Below are positions 1 to 8,815 of a stretch of DNA of 64,000 nt, piece after piece. The DNA comes from Modestobacter caceresii (GTDB lineage: Bacteria; Actinomycetota; Actinomycetes; Mycobacteriales; Geodermatophilaceae). The number at the start of each line of letters is the position of its first letter. Position 1 is the first letter of the stretch. Made by a program: the position numbers and the translations under genes. The notes beneath the pieces were generated by a model. The model saw only the letters and a program-made list of their open reading frames with translations, did not search any database and was not told the DNA's origin. The stretch is taken from contig NZ_JPMX01000013.1 of the NCBI RefSeq assembly GCF_000761485.1, positions 1-64,000 of the forward strand. Direction: 5' to 3'.

Positions 1-75
1 GCACTCACCGCGGCATGATCAACGAACCGAACGTGTCCGGAAAACCGGGTCAAGCTCCCCCTGAGCATGGCGCGG

Positions 76-495
76 TCATGTCGTTGGCCGCTCGGCGGCC
101 AGTAGCGACCACAGGACAACATCGCCGGGTGTCCCTCGGTGCAGGTACCGGGAGCGCAGCACGCCCTCCGCGGTGAACCCGGCGCGCTCGGCGACCCGGT
201 TCGACCCGACGTTCGCCGGGTCAGCGATGAGTTCCACCCGCCTCACGTTGAGCACGTCGAGCGCCCAGTCGCCGAGCACCCGCAGTGCCTCAGCTGTCAG
301 GCTCTGCCCGCGCTGGTCAGCGACGGTCCAGTAACCGGCCGGGGCCACGCCATCGCGCACGCCGTGCAGACCCATGCTGCCGACCAGGCGGTCGTCGGCT
401 TGGGCTTCCACCGCGAACAGGGCGCCGCCTGCGGCCCAGGTGCTGGTGGCGACCTCGCCGACGAACTGCTCGGCGTGCTCGGGCAGGTAGGGCAC
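76..495 (-). CDS. GNAT N-acetyltransferase, N-terminally truncated
   Basis: The product (139 aa from GTG at 495) resembles RimJ/RimL-type GNAT acetyltransferases, which move acetyl from acetyl-CoA to an amine. The C-terminal two thirds is intact: an LVGSMGLHG strand, then RGQSLTAEALR and the NVGSNRVAERAGF acetyl-CoA region. The same frame stays open upstream for another 19 codons and reads FAACQDAELQRWTES, normal GNAT sequence. It then meets the TGA that ends the hydrolase at 553-555, so no full N-terminus with its own start is available. It may be a decayed gene or the remnant of a deletion. The substrate is unknown. Confidence 0.75.
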   Translation of the reverse strand: MPYLPEHAEQFVGEVATSTWAAGGALFAVEAQADDRLVGSMGLHGVRDGVAPAGYWTVADQRGQSLTAEALRVLGDWALDVLNVRRVELIADPANVGSNRVAERAGFTAEGVLRSRYLHRGTPGDVVLWSLLAAERPTT

Positions 496-552
496 CGGTG
501 ATTCGGTCCACCGCTGCAGCTCAGCGTCTTGGCAGGCGGCGAAGCTGACGGG

Positions 553-1281
553 TCAGAGGGGGACGGCGAGGCCCTCGGGGCTCGGCTGGCGCAGGGCGTC
601 GGCGATCGCTTCGGGCATCGGCGCCAACCCCGTCCCGGCCAGGACGACGTCTCGGGCGAAGCGGTGCCAGCGCTGCGACCGCCGCACCATGCCGTGCCCG
701 CCGACGATGGTGAACCGGGCCACCCGGGCGTGCGCCCGCCGGGCCCGGACGGCGAACTCCGCGGACAGCCGCGGGGGCACCCAGCGGTCGCCGCGGCCGT
801 GCAGGATCACCACCGTCTGACCGCCCAGGTGCATGACCGGCTCACCGGGCGGGGTCCACGGGGCGAGGGCGCAGACCGCGGTCACCGAGGGCTCCCCACC
901 CGCGCGGAGCGCGGCCCGGCCGCCCATCGAGTGCCCGACCAGCACGATCGGGACGTCGGTGCCGTGCTGCTCGCGCAGCTGACCGATCGCCCAGCGGACG
1001 TCCTGGTAGGCGTCGGCCGCCTCCCCGTTCCAGCCGGCGACCCGGTAGCGGAGGACGGCGGTGGCGATGCCCTGGTCGGCGGTGCTGGCGTGCACGTACT
1101 GCTCGAAGGCCCGCATCCGCACCAGCGAGAGCGCCCGGGTCTTCGGTGGCTCGATGCTGGCGGGGGTTCCGCCGTGACAGAACAGGGCGATGCCCCGGGT
1201 CTCCCCGACCGCCGACCGCTGTTCCAGTTCGGGGGAACGGGGGTCGGGGCGATCGGCGTCGGGGGTGGAGAACTCGGTCAC
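553..1281 (-). CDS. alpha/beta hydrolase
   Basis: A 242-aa alpha/beta-hydrolase fold enzyme. The nucleophile elbow GHSMGG is in the middle, the likely acid Asp is in HGRGDRWVPP, and the catalytic His is in GGHGMVRR near the C-terminus. The N-terminal strand IALFCHGG supplies the HG oxyanion motif. A GTG start at 1281 is preferred because it lies 4 bp after the stop of the small membrane protein; longer readings run through that gene. No signal peptide is visible, so it should be cytoplasmic. The substrate cannot be predicted. The last residues (PEGLAVPL, then the stop) run into the GNAT remnant in the same frame. Confidence 0.8.
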   Translation of the reverse strand: MTEFSTPDADRPDPRSPELEQRSAVGETRGIALFCHGGTPASIEPPKTRALSLVRMRAFEQYVHASTADQGIATAVLRYRVAGWNGEAADAYQDVRWAIGQLREQHGTDVPIVLVGHSMGGRAALRAGGEPSVTAVCALAPWTPPGEPVMHLGGQTVVILHGRGDRWVPPRLSAEFAVRARRAHARVARFTIVGGHGMVRRSQRWHRFARDVVLAGTGLAPMPEAIADALRQPSPEGLAVPL

Positions 1282-1285
1282 GTCG

Positions 1286-1489
1286 TCAGCGGCCGCGGCG
1301 CTTGCCGCCCAGCTTGAGGCGGGCCTTCTCACCGAGGTCGCCGGCCTTGAGCAGGCCGTTGCTGATCGTGGAGGGGCCGTTGCGCTTCCGCAGGGCCTGG
1401 CCCAGGTTGCGCAGCACCTTGGTCGCCAGCGGCGCGAGGACGGTGAGGATGACCCACATGCGGAAACGGCGGGTGAGGAAGAGCCACAT
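1286..1489 (-). CDS. small basic membrane-associated protein
   Basis: A 67-aa protein beginning MWLFLTRRFRMW with one hydrophobic segment (about residues 10-24, WVILTVLAPLA). A strongly basic tail follows, ending KLGGKRRGR. The ATG at 1489 is chosen because upstream in-frame sequence (SRPPSARGDH and similar) looks non-coding. It is probably co-transcribed with the hydrolase starting 4 bp downstream. I recognise no family with a known function; topology suggests a one-pass inner-membrane protein with a cytoplasmic basic tail. Confidence 0.6.
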   Translation of the reverse strand: MWLFLTRRFRMWVILTVLAPLATKVLRNLGQALRKRNGPSTISNGLLKAGDLGEKARLKLGGKRRGR

Positions 1490-1544
1490 GATCCGCACTC
1501 TGCCCTGATCCCGCGGTCGCCAACCGGCGGCCACCGGCTCCGCA

Positions 1545-1607
1545 TGATCACCACGGGCTGAGGGTGGTCTCGATGGAGCGGAGACAGCCATCAGCCCGTG
1601 GTGATCA
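1545..1607. terminator. 17-bp perfect inverted repeat, likely terminator
   Basis: Two perfect 17-bp arms (1545-1561 and 1591-1607, TGATCACCACGGGCTGA and its complement) flank a 29-nt spacer that contains a smaller GTCTC/GAGAC stem. It lies 12 bp beyond the stop of the minus-strand oxidoreductase gene, as expected for a terminator of the SDR-MDR operon. Confidence 0.65.
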
Positions 1608-1618
1608 CCGGGGCGGGG

Positions 1619-2641
1619 TCAGGAAGGGTCGGGCGCCAGCCGGACGACCATCTTCCCGGTGTTGCCCCCGCTCAGCAGTGCCCGGAACGCGTCGACGGCG
1701 GAGTCCAGCCCGTCGACCACCGTCTCCCGGGCGACGAGCGAGCCGTCCTGCAGCCAGCCCGACACCGCGCCGACGAACTCCGGCCGCAGGTCGGCGTGGC
1801 TACCCACGATGAACCCGCGCAGTGTCAGCTGCTTGCCGACGATGAACCCCAGGTTGCGCGGCCCGGGGGGCGCCGTGGTGGCGTTGTAGCCGGAGATCGA
1901 CCCGCACAGCGCGGCCCGCCCGTACGTCCGGAAGGCGCCGATCGCCGCCTCCAGGTGCTCCCCGCCCACGTTGTCGAAGAAGACGTCGATCCCGTCGGGT
2001 GCGGCGGCGGTGAGCAGGTCGGCGACCTTGCCGTCGTGGTAGTCGAACGCCGCGGAGAAGCCCAGCTCCTCGCGCAGCCAGCGCACCTTCTCCGGTGTCC
2101 CGGCGCTGCCCACGACCCGCGAGGCCCCGCGCAGCCGGGCGAACTGGCCGACCAGGCTGCCCACCGCCCCGGCGGCGCCGGAGACGAAGACGGCGTCCCC
2201 CTCGCGGAAGTCGGCGAGCCGGAACAGTCCCGCGTACGCGGTGAGCCCCGGCATGCCGAGCACCCCCAGGTACAGCGACAGCGGCAGGCCGGGCAGCGGC
2301 TCGACGACCGAGACGTGCTTCGCCGGGACGACGGCGACGTCCCGCCAGCCCAGGCCGTGCAGCACCAGCGCGCCCTCGGGGACGGCGTCCGAGCGGGAGG
2401 CGACGACCTGGCCGACGGCGCCGCCCTGCATCGTCTCGCCCAGCTCCCAGCTGGCGGCGTAGGACTTCGCCGCGCTCATCCGGCCGCGCATGTACGGGTC
2501 GACCGACATCGCGATGGTCTGCACCACGACCTCGCCGTCCGCCGGGTCCGGGCGCTCCGCCGACACCAGCCGGAAGTCCTCGGCCACCGGCTCGCCGTGG
2601 GGGCGCCGGACCAGCTGCCACTCGCGCGTGGAGATGCTCAT
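1619..2641 (-). CDS. NADP-dependent medium-chain oxidoreductase (zinc-free MDR)
   Basis: A 340-aa protein of the leukotriene B4 dehydrogenase/curcumin reductase (CurA-like) MDR family, which reduces activated double bonds with NADPH. Visible are SVDPYMRGRM and the Rossmann signature SGAAGAVGSLVGQ (about residues 150-165). FDNVGGEHLEAA and GSISGYN are typical of zinc-independent members, and no zinc-ligand Cys cluster is seen. The ATG at 2641 overlaps the SDR stop by 4 bp, so the two oxidoreductases are translationally coupled and may act on the same substrate series. Confidence 0.88.
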   Translation of the reverse strand: MSISTREWQLVRRPHGEPVAEDFRLVSAERPDPADGEVVVQTIAMSVDPYMRGRMSAAKSYAASWELGETMQGGAVGQVVASRSDAVPEGALVLHGLGWRDVAVVPAKHVSVVEPLPGLPLSLYLGVLGMPGLTAYAGLFRLADFREGDAVFVSGAAGAVGSLVGQFARLRGASRVVGSAGTPEKVRWLREELGFSAAFDYHDGKVADLLTAAAPDGIDVFFDNVGGEHLEAAIGAFRTYGRAALCGSISGYNATTAPPGPRNLGFIVGKQLTLRGFIVGSHADLRPEFVGAVSGWLQDGSLVARETVVDGLDSAVDAFRALLSGGNTGKMVVRLAPDPS

Positions 2642-3405
2642 CGCGGGAAGTCCGGCTCGTTGCGGGGGATGACGAAGACCTCGGGCACGAAGCTGGTGTC
2701 GGGCATGGTGACCATGGTCAGCACCATCCGGGCCACGTCGGACGGCGGCATCATCCGGTGCGCCGGGATGCCCCAGCGCTCCATCATCGGGGTGTCCATC
2801 GCGGCCGGCACGATGCTGTGCACCCGCGCCGGGAAGGGCACCTCGGTGCCGTCCGCGCTGACCGTCCCCTTCTCCCGCAGCTCCCGCTGGATGCACCAGG
2901 TGGCGCTGCGGAAGGCGGCCTTCGAGCTGTTGTAGGCGATCGCTCCGCTGCCGGAGGTCACCGCCGACAGCGAGGTCACGTGCACCACGTCGGCGACGGT
3001 GTCGGCCGGGCGGTGCTGCACGGTCTTGAGGAACTCGCTGGTGAGGAAGACCGGGCCCTCGCAGTTCACCGCCTGGACCATCCGGTAGTCGGCGAGGTCG
3101 ATGTCGGTGATGTAGCCGGGCCGGTCGATGCCCGCGACGTTGACCAGCAGGTCGAACCGGTCGCCGTGCCGCGCGAACAGGTCGGCGACCACCCGGCGGC
3201 GGGCGTCGTCGTCGGTGACGTCGAGCGCCACCACCTCGGCGTCCCGGCCGATCTGGGCGCGGGTCTTCTCCGCCCCCTCGGTGTCGACGTCGCCCAGCGC
3301 GACCGTGGCCCCGGCCTCGGCCAGGGCGACCGCGACCGCCCGGCCCAGGCCGCTGGCCGCACCGGTCACCAGGGCCACCCGGCCCGACAGCTCGTCTGTC
3401 CCCAT
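2638..3405 (-). CDS. short-chain dehydrogenase/reductase (SDR)
   Basis: A 255-aa classical SDR with the cofactor loop TGAASGLG near residue 15, an acidic residue in GDVD favouring NAD(H), and NVAGI (the NNAG position). The catalytic Ser is in the [11 protein letters not shown] segment and the YNSSK motif supplies Tyr and Lys. It interconverts an alcohol and a ketone; the substrate is unknown. It is first in a two-gene minus-strand operon with the MDR (4-bp overlap). Confidence 0.88.
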   Translation of the reverse strand: MGTDELSGRVALVTGAASGLGRAVAVALAEAGATVALGDVDTEGAEKTRAQIGRDAEVVALDVTDDDARRRVVADLFARHGDRFDLLVNVAGIDRPGYITDIDLADYRMVQAVNCEGPVFLTSEFLKTVQHRPADTVADVVHVTSLSAVTSGSGAIAYNSSKAAFRSATWCIQRELREKGTVSADGTEVPFPARVHSIVPAAMDTPMMERWGIPAHRMMPPSDVARMVLTMVTMPDTSFVPEVFVIPRNEPDFPR

Positions 3406-3502
3406 GTGTCTGCGGTCTCCTCCACGTCGGTGGCGCTGCCTTGCGCCCCCGCCACCTTGGCGCAGGGCGGGGCGCCCTGCAGCACGGACCTACAGTCGAG
3501 GC

Positions 3503-4156
3503 ATGTTCTTCTCCCGCGCCAAGACCCAGCCGGTCACCGCGGCGGACGCCCTGACCGGCCGTTCCGAGCCGCTGCCCGGCATCCCCGAGGTGCACGCGGT
3601 CAACGGCAACCGCATCCAGCCGCCCTTCCCCGAGGGCCTGCAGACCGCGGTCTTCGGCGCCGGCTGCTTCTGGGGGGTGGAGAAGGTCTTCTGGGAGACC
3701 CCGGGCGTGTACTCGACCGCCGCGGGTTACGCCGGCGGCCACACCCCGAACCCGACGTACGAGGAGGTGTGCTCGGCCCGCACCGGCCACACCGAGGCGG
3801 TGCTGGTCGTCTTCGACCCGGCCGTCCTCTCCTACGACCGCCTGCTCAAGGAGTTCTGGGAGGAGCACGACCCGACCCAGGGCATGCGGCAGGGCAACGA
3901 CATCGGCACCCAGTACCGCTCGGCCGTCTACACCCAGGGCCCGGAGCAGGAGGCGGCCGCCAAGGTGAGCCGCGACCTGTTCCAGGAGCGGCTGACCGCG
4001 GCCGGCTACGGCGACATCACCACCGAGATCGCCCCGCTGGGCGACTTCTTCTACGCCGAGGGCTACCACCAGCAGTACCTCTACAAGGTGCCGGGCGGCT
4101 ACTGCCCGGTGAACTCCACCGGCGTGAGCTGCCCGGTCGGCCTCCCGGGGGTCTGA
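3503..4156 (+). CDS. msrA: peptide-methionine (S)-S-oxide reductase MsrA
   Basis: A 217-aa MsrA that reduces methionine-S-sulfoxide in proteins and so repairs oxidative damage. The catalytic Cys sits in GCFWG (about residue 55). [28 protein letters not shown] and the tail [10 protein letters not shown] (Cys about 201, a second Cys about 210) give the resolving cysteines of the long form. The N-terminal extension (FFSRAKTQ...) matches E. coli-type long MsrA. It is transcribed alone, divergent from the SDR gene, with a hairpin after the stop. Confidence 0.96.
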   Translation: MFFSRAKTQPVTAADALTGRSEPLPGIPEVHAVNGNRIQPPFPEGLQTAVFGAGCFWGVEKVFWETPGVYSTAAGYAGGHTPNPTYEEVCSARTGHTEAVLVVFDPAVLSYDRLLKEFWEEHDPTQGMRQGNDIGTQYRSAVYTQGPEQEAAAKVSRDLFQERLTAAGYGDITTEIAPLGDFFYAEGYHQQYLYKVPGGYCPVNSTGVSCPVGLPGV

Positions 4157-4162
4157 AGAAAC

Positions 4163-4213
4163 ACCCCCTGCCCCCCACCGCTCGCAAGCTCGCGGCGGGC
4201 CCCTGCAGGGGGC
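4163..4213 (+). terminator. hairpin downstream of msrA
   Basis: CCCCCTG at 4164-4170 can pair with CAGGGGG at 4206-4212 around an inner CCGC/GCGG stem that includes CTCGCAAGCTCGCG (4181-4194). The inner core resembles the 55-nt intergenic repeats at 6427 and 28841, so this may be a diverged relative. Confidence 0.5.
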
Positions 4214-4239
4214 CGTCCCACCAGTCGAGGAGGCCTGTG

Positions 4240-5154
4240 ATGGACGCGCTGCGCACACCCGAGGACCGGTTCACCGACCTGCCGGAGTTCCCCTACGAGC
4301 CCCGGTACGTCGAGGTGGACGACGGGGACGGCGGCCGGCTGCGGATGGCCGTCCTGGTCGAGGGCCCGGACGACGGCGAGACGGTGCTGCTGCTGCACGG
4401 CGAGCCGTCCTGGTCGTTCCTCTACCGCCGGATGATCCCGGTGCTGACCGCGGCCAGGCTGCGCGTCGTCGTCCCGGACCCGGTCGGCTTCGGCAGGTCG
4501 GACAAGCCCACGGAGCTGACCGACTACAGCTATGCCCGGCACGTGGCATGGCTGCGGCAGGCGCTGCTGGAGGAGCTGGGGCTCACCGACCTGACCTTGG
4601 TCTGCCAGGACTGGGGCGGGCTGCTCGGCCTGCGCCTCGTGGCCGAGCACCCCGAGCGGTTCACCCGGGTCGTCGTCGCCAACACCGGCCTGCCCACCGG
4701 TGACCACCCGATGAGCGAGGCGTTCCTGGCGTGGCAGCGTGCGGCGGCCGGCATGACGGACATGCAGGTGGGCCGGATCATCTCCAACGGCACGGCGACG
4801 GAGATGGCGTCCGAGGTGGTGGCGGCCTACGACGCCCCGTTCCCCGACAGCCGGTACAAGGCGGGCGCCCGGGTGTTCCCGTCGCTGGTGCCCACGAGCC
4901 CCGACGACCCGGCGGCCGCGGCCAACCGGGCCGCCTGGGGCGTGCTGCGCAGCTGGGAGAAGCCGTTCCTGACCGCCTTCTCCGACAGCGACCCGATCAC
5001 CGGCGGCGGTGACGCGGTGTTCCAGAAGCTGGTGCCCGGGGCGCAGGGGATGCCGCACACCACGCTGGCCGGCGGCGGCCACTTCCTCCAGGAGGACGTC
5101 GGCCCGCAGCTGGCCCAGGTGACCGTCGACCTGATCGCGGCCACTCCCCGGTAG
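4240..5154 (+). CDS. haloalkane dehalogenase (HLD-I-like alpha/beta hydrolase)
   Basis: A 304-aa enzyme expected to cleave carbon-halogen bonds by hydrolysis. The nucleophile Asp is in VCQDWGG (about D124), with the adjacent Trp as halide ligand. HGEPSWSFLYR is the HGxP oxyanion region, the acid Asp lies in FSDSDPITGG, and the His is in GGGHFLQED. Length and motifs fit the DhlA/DhmA subfamily. The ATG at 4240 follows a strong GAGGAGG ribosome site. It stands alone downstream of the msrA hairpin. Substrate range cannot be read from sequence; some relatives are epoxide or ester hydrolases. Confidence 0.85.
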   Translation: MDALRTPEDRFTDLPEFPYEPRYVEVDDGDGGRLRMAVLVEGPDDGETVLLLHGEPSWSFLYRRMIPVLTAARLRVVVPDPVGFGRSDKPTELTDYSYARHVAWLRQALLEELGLTDLTLVCQDWGGLLGLRLVAEHPERFTRVVVANTGLPTGDHPMSEAFLAWQRAAAGMTDMQVGRIISNGTATEMASEVVAAYDAPFPDSRYKAGARVFPSLVPTSPDDPAAAANRAAWGVLRSWEKPFLTAFSDSDPITGGGDAVFQKLVPGAQGMPHTTLAGGGHFLQEDVGPQLAQVTVDLIAATPR

Positions 5155-5272
5155 CCCGGTCACGACGCTGCGCCCCGTCGACAGTGTGGGGCAGCCCACC
5201 GAGTGCCTTGCCGGAAGAGCAGGGGCACGGGCCGGTGTCGGGGCGGTGCACGCCGCCCGGCACAGTGGGGAC

Positions 5273-6394
5273 GTGGCCCCCGACGAACTGTTCGCCCAGC
5301 TCCGCCGCGAGCCCGACGTCGACGCGCCCGAACTGGTCGCCGTCGACGCCACCGACCGCCTGCTGCTGGACGAGGCGGCCGAGCTGATCGGGCAGCACCC
5401 GGACGGCGTGGTCGTGCTCGACGACTCGCACGGGGCGCTGACGCTCGGTGCGGTGGCGCTGCACGGCGCGACCGGCGTCCGGGTGCACCAGGACCTGCTG
5501 GTCGGCGAGCTGGCCCTGGCCGGCAACGCCGAGCGCACCGGGCACGCCGGCACCTACCGGTCGCTGCCGCTGGGGGCCGAGCTGGTGCGAGGGGCCCGGG
5601 TGGTGCTGGCGCAGGCGCCCAAGGGGCTCGACGCGCTGCGCGAGCTCGCCGAGGTGGTCGCCGCCGATGCCGACCCGGACGTCACCTTCCTGGTCGGCGG
5701 TCGGGTCAAGCACATGACCCACGCGATGAACGACGTCCTGGCCGAGAGCTTCAGCGACGTGCACGCGACCCGGGGCCGGCAGAAGTCCCGGCTGCTGGTC
5801 GCCCGGGGGCCGAAGCCGGGGACGTCGTCCTTCCCCGTCTGCCGCGAGCACCCCGACCTCGGGCTGACCGTGTGCGCCCACGGCGCGGCCTTCGCCGGCG
5901 CGAAGGTCGACCGCGGCACCCGGGCGTTGCTCCGCTCGCTCCTCGGCGCCGTGCCGGACGCCGCGACCGCGCTGGACCTGGGCTGCGGCACCGGGGTGCT
6001 GGCCGTCGGGCTGGCCATGGCCCGGCCCGGGCTGTCGGTCATCGCGTCGGACCAGTCGGCGGCGGCCTGCGCGTCGGCCGCGGCGACCGTCGCCGCGAAC
6101 GGGCTGGCCGAGCGGGTCACGGTCGCCCGGGACGACGCCGCCGCCGGCGTCCCGGACGGCAGCGTGGACCTCGTCGTCTGCAACCCGCCCTTCCACCTCG
6201 GCGTCGCCGTCCACGCCGCGGCGGCCGAACGGCTGTTCGCCGCCGCAGCGCGGGTGCTGCGGCCGGGGGGCGAGCTGTGGTGCGTCTACAACAGCCACCT
6301 GCCGCACCGCGACGCGCTGCGCCGCATCGTCGGGCCGACCCGCCAGGTGACCCGCGACCCCACGTTCACGATCACGGCTTCCACGCGCCGTTAG
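5273..6394 (+). CDS. class I SAM methyltransferase, RsmC/RlmG-like
   Basis: A 373-aa protein with an N-terminal degenerate methyltransferase-like half and a C-terminal catalytic half, as in RsmC/RlmG guanine-N2 rRNA methyltransferases. The SAM loop is LDLGCGTGVLAVG (about 230-242) and the catalytic NPPF motif is in CNPPFHLG. The middle segment GGRVKHMTHAMNDVLAE is characteristic of this family. The GTG at 5273 gives a full-length N-terminus. Likely target is a guanine in 16S or 23S rRNA; which one is not decided here. Confidence 0.88.
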   Translation: MAPDELFAQLRREPDVDAPELVAVDATDRLLLDEAAELIGQHPDGVVVLDDSHGALTLGAVALHGATGVRVHQDLLVGELALAGNAERTGHAGTYRSLPLGAELVRGARVVLAQAPKGLDALRELAEVVAADADPDVTFLVGGRVKHMTHAMNDVLAESFSDVHATRGRQKSRLLVARGPKPGTSSFPVCREHPDLGLTVCAHGAAFAGAKVDRGTRALLRSLLGAVPDAATALDLGCGTGVLAVGLAMARPGLSVIASDQSAAACASAAATVAANGLAERVTVARDDAAAGVPDGSVDLVVCNPPFHLGVAVHAAAAERLFAAAARVLRPGGELWCVYNSHLPHRDALRRIVGPTRQVTRDPTFTITASTRR

Positions 6395-6426
6395 CTCTCG
6401 TGGCTCTGCTGCAAGGGTCCCGCCGT

Positions 6427-6481
6427 CGGCCCCGTCCAGAGGCTCGTCCCGAGCTTGCGAGGGATGAGGAGGACGGGGTCC
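6427..6481. repeat. 55-nt structured intergenic repeat, copy 1
   Basis: The segment lies between convergent genes (methyltransferase and phosphoribosyltransferase) and folds as a long imperfect hairpin: GGCCCCGTCC (6428-6437) with GGACGGGGTC (6471-6480), and CTCGTCCC (6443-6450) with GGGATGAG. A second copy at 28841-28895 differs at a few positions, and changes in the inner stem are compensatory (TCCC/GGGA here, CGCC/GGCG there). It probably serves as a bidirectional terminator. Confidence 0.7.
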
Positions 6482-6483
6482 TT

Positions 6484-6975
6484 CTAGTGTCCGGCGCCGC
6501 CGCGGGAGACGACCGGCGGGAGGGTCGACCACGGGAAGTCGATCCAGGCGTCGGTCCGCTTCCACGCGTAGTCGCAGGTCACCAGCGACCGGGGCTTCTC
6601 GTAGACGACGGCGGTGCGCACCTCGGTGACGTGGCCGGCGCAGAACTCCTTGACCAGCTCGAGGGTCTTGCCGGTGTCGGCGACGTCGTCGGCGACCAGC
6701 ACGTTCGTGCCGGTCAGGTCGACGACGTCGAGCGTCGGCGGCAGCACCACCGGCAGCTCGAGCCGCTCGTCGACGCCGGTGTAGAACTCGACGTTCATCA
6801 CGAAGAGGTTCTTCACGTCCAGCGCGTAGCCCAGCGCGCCGCCCAGGAAGAGCCCGCCGCGGGCGATGGACAGGATCAGGTCGGGTTCGAACCCGCTGTC
6901 GGCGACCTGCTGGGCCAGCTCCCGGGCCGCCCGGCCGAAGTCCTCGTAGGTCAGGGTCTCCCGCTCGTCGCTCAC
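6484..6975 (-). CDS. purine-type phosphoribosyltransferase
   Basis: A 163-aa type I phosphoribosyltransferase. The PRPP-binding motif is VLVADDVADTGKT, preceded by SIARGGLFLGG. The C-terminal VVYEKPRS and DAWIDFPW resemble xanthine-guanine or hypoxanthine phosphoribosyltransferases, which make nucleotides from base plus PRPP (purine salvage). The GTG at 6975 (SDERETLTYEDFG...) is preferred over further upstream starts, whose added sequence looks non-coding. It is transcribed alone, divergent from the chemotaxis receptor gene. Confidence 0.85.
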   Translation of the reverse strand: MSDERETLTYEDFGRAARELAQQVADSGFEPDLILSIARGGLFLGGALGYALDVKNLFVMNVEFYTGVDERLELPVVLPPTLDVVDLTGTNVLVADDVADTGKTLELVKEFCAGHVTEVRTAVVYEKPRSLVTCDYAWKRTDAWIDFPWSTLPPVVSRGGAGH

Positions 6976-7088
6976 GCACGGATCCTGGCAGGTCCGGGGC
7001 CGATCGGCCGACGGGGCGGTGAACGTGTGATGCACAAGACGGGCGTGCACGGCTCATCTCTGGTGTGTTGCGGTTCGGATGTGCTAAC

Positions 7089-7116
7089 CAGTCTCGACTG
7101 GAGACCGTCCGGTCTC
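7089..7116. promoter_or_regulatory. adjacent short palindromes upstream of chemotaxis receptor
   Basis: Two neighbouring palindromes, CCAGTCTCGACTGG (7089-7102) and GAGACCGTCCGGTCTC (7101-7116), lie about 50 bp before the receptor start in the divergent intergenic region. They could be an operator; I see no clear -35/-10 pair. Confidence 0.3.
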
Positions 7117-7166
7117 GGTCGACAACGCAGGTACGGCAACTGCGCCGTCGACGACGGGAGCACGGC

Positions 7167-8777
7167 ATGGGCACACGACTGCGGGACGTCCTCACCGGCG
7201 GGGGGTTGCGCCGGATCCGGATCAGCACCCGTCTCCTGGCGCTGGTGCTGGTGGCCGTGGTCGGCATGGGCACCATCGCCGTCATCGGGGCGCTCCAGGT
7301 GCGCCAGACCATCGAGGCGGAGCAGCGCAACAAGGCGCAGTCCGCGGTCGAGGCGGTGCTCGGCGTCGTCGCCTTCTACGGCGAGCAGGAGTCCAGCGGG
7401 GCGCTGACCCGTGAGCAGGCGCAGGCCCAGGCCAAGAGCGCACTCAGTGGGCTCCGGTACTCCGGTGAGGAGTACTTCTGGATCAACGACATGGACCCGG
7501 CGATGGTCATGCACCCGATCAAGCCCGAGCTGGACGGCACCGACCTCGGCGCCAACACCGACCCCACCGGCAAGGCGCTGTTCGTGGAGATGGTGCAGGT
7601 CGTCGAGCGCGACGGCAGCGGCTTCGTCGAGTACATGTGGCCCAAGCCCGGCGAGGAGGAGCCGCAGGCGAAGATCTCCTTCGTCGCGGGCTACGAGCCC
7701 TGGGGCTGGGTCGTCGGTTCGGGGATCTACGTCGCCGACCTGAACGGCGCCTTCCTCGACGTCCTGGGCACCATGCTCCTGTGGGCGGCGCCTGTGGTCC
7801 TGGTGATCGCGCTCGTCTCGCTGCTGGTGTCGCGCAGCGTCACTCGGCCGCTGCGCCGGATGACCGACGTCCTCGCGGCCGGGGAGCTGCGGGAGCGGCT
7901 GGACGTCGGCGCCGGGCGGAACGAGCTGGACCAGCTCGCCGGTGCGCTCAACGACACCCTCGACCGGGTGTCCGACGTGGTCGACGAGGTGGCGGAGGCA
8001 TCCCGGCTGCTGGACGGGGCGGCCAAGTCGCTGTCGGCCACAGGGGTGACGATCGCCGGTGCGGCTGGGCGGTCCACTGGGCAGGCCGACACCGTGACCG
8101 CGGCGGCGAAGGAGGTCAGCAGCTCCATCGACGCCGTCGCCACGGGGGCGGAGGAGATGGGTGCCTCGATCCGGGAGATCGCGCACAACGCCGCCGAGGC
8201 CGCGCGGGTGGCCGGGAGCGCGGTGACCGCGGCCGAGAGCGCGAACCAGACGGTGGCCCGGCTGGGTGAGTCCTCGGTCGAGATCGGCAACGTGGTCAAG
8301 GTGATCACCTCGATCGCGGAGCAGACGAACTTGCTGGCGCTGAACGCCACGATCGAGGCCGCGCGGGCCGGTGAGGCCGGCAAGGGCTTCGCGGTGGTGG
8401 CCAACGAGGTGAAGGAACTGGCGCAGGAGACGGCGAAGGCGACCGAGGACATCGCCCGGCGGGTGGAGGCCATCCAGGCCGACACCGACAGCGCCGTCGG
8501 CGCCATCGGTGGGGTGACCTCGGTCATCGCCCAGATCAACGACTACCAGATGACCATCGCCTCGGCGGTGGAGGAGCAGACGGCCACGACGAACGAGATG
8601 AGCCGGGCCATCGGCGAGGCCGCGCAGAGCGGGCGGTCGATCGCCGAGACGGTCGCCGAGGTCGCCCGGGCTGCCCAGGAGACCCATGCCGGCGTGGCCG
8701 AGATGCAGTCGGCCACCGGCGACCTGGTGCGGATGTCGGAGGGCCTGCAGCAGTCGGTCGACAGCTTCCAGCGCTGA
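7167..8777 (+). CDS. methyl-accepting chemotaxis protein with sCache_2 sensor
   Basis: A 536-aa receptor. There is a first membrane segment at about residues 22-45, then an extracytoplasmic single Cache domain with the typical [17 protein letters not shown] stretch, and a second membrane segment near 200-222. A HAMP domain ([13 protein letters not shown]) precedes the long helical signalling domain. The signalling tip reads [21 protein letters not shown], which contacts CheA/CheW. Cache_2 sensors usually bind small organic acids or similar ligands. No other chemotaxis genes are adjacent, so it is an orphan receptor here. Confidence 0.95.
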   Translation: MGTRLRDVLTGGGLRRIRISTRLLALVLVAVVGMGTIAVIGALQVRQTIEAEQRNKAQSAVEAVLGVVAFYGEQESSGALTREQAQAQAKSALSGLRYSGEEYFWINDMDPAMVMHPIKPELDGTDLGANTDPTGKALFVEMVQVVERDGSGFVEYMWPKPGEEEPQAKISFVAGYEPWGWVVGSGIYVADLNGAFLDVLGTMLLWAAPVVLVIALVSLLVSRSVTRPLRRMTDVLAAGELRERLDVGAGRNELDQLAGALNDTLDRVSDVVDEVAEASRLLDGAAKSLSATGVTIAGAAGRSTGQADTVTAAAKEVSSSIDAVATGAEEMGASIREIAHNAAEAARVAGSAVTAAESANQTVARLGESSVEIGNVVKVITSIAEQTNLLALNATIEAARAGEAGKGFAVVANEVKELAQETAKATEDIARRVEAIQADTDSAVGAIGGVTSVIAQINDYQMTIASAVEEQTATTNEMSRAIGEAAQSGRSIAETVAEVARAAQETHAGVAEMQSATGDLVRMSEGLQQSVDSFQR

Positions 8778-8780
8778 CCT

Positions 8781-8814
8781 GCCGGTGCGGGCCGGACGTG
8801 CCGGCCGCACCGGC
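8781..8814. terminator. bidirectional terminator
   Basis: GCCGGTGCGG at 8781-8790 pairs with CCGCACCGGC at 8805-8814, extended inward by GCCGG/CCGG with one bulge. It fills the gap between the convergent receptor and GAF-ANTAR genes. Confidence 0.65.
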
Positions 8815-8815
8815 C

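Noticed and set aside
1619-4258. Very long minus-strand open frames extending the MDR, LacI, PAP2 or exporter reading frames far past their true starts
   Set aside because: High-GC bias leaves antisense and out-of-frame sequence open. The extra parts are low-complexity Arg/Pro/Gly/Ala, overlap well-supported genes, and lack domain sequence.
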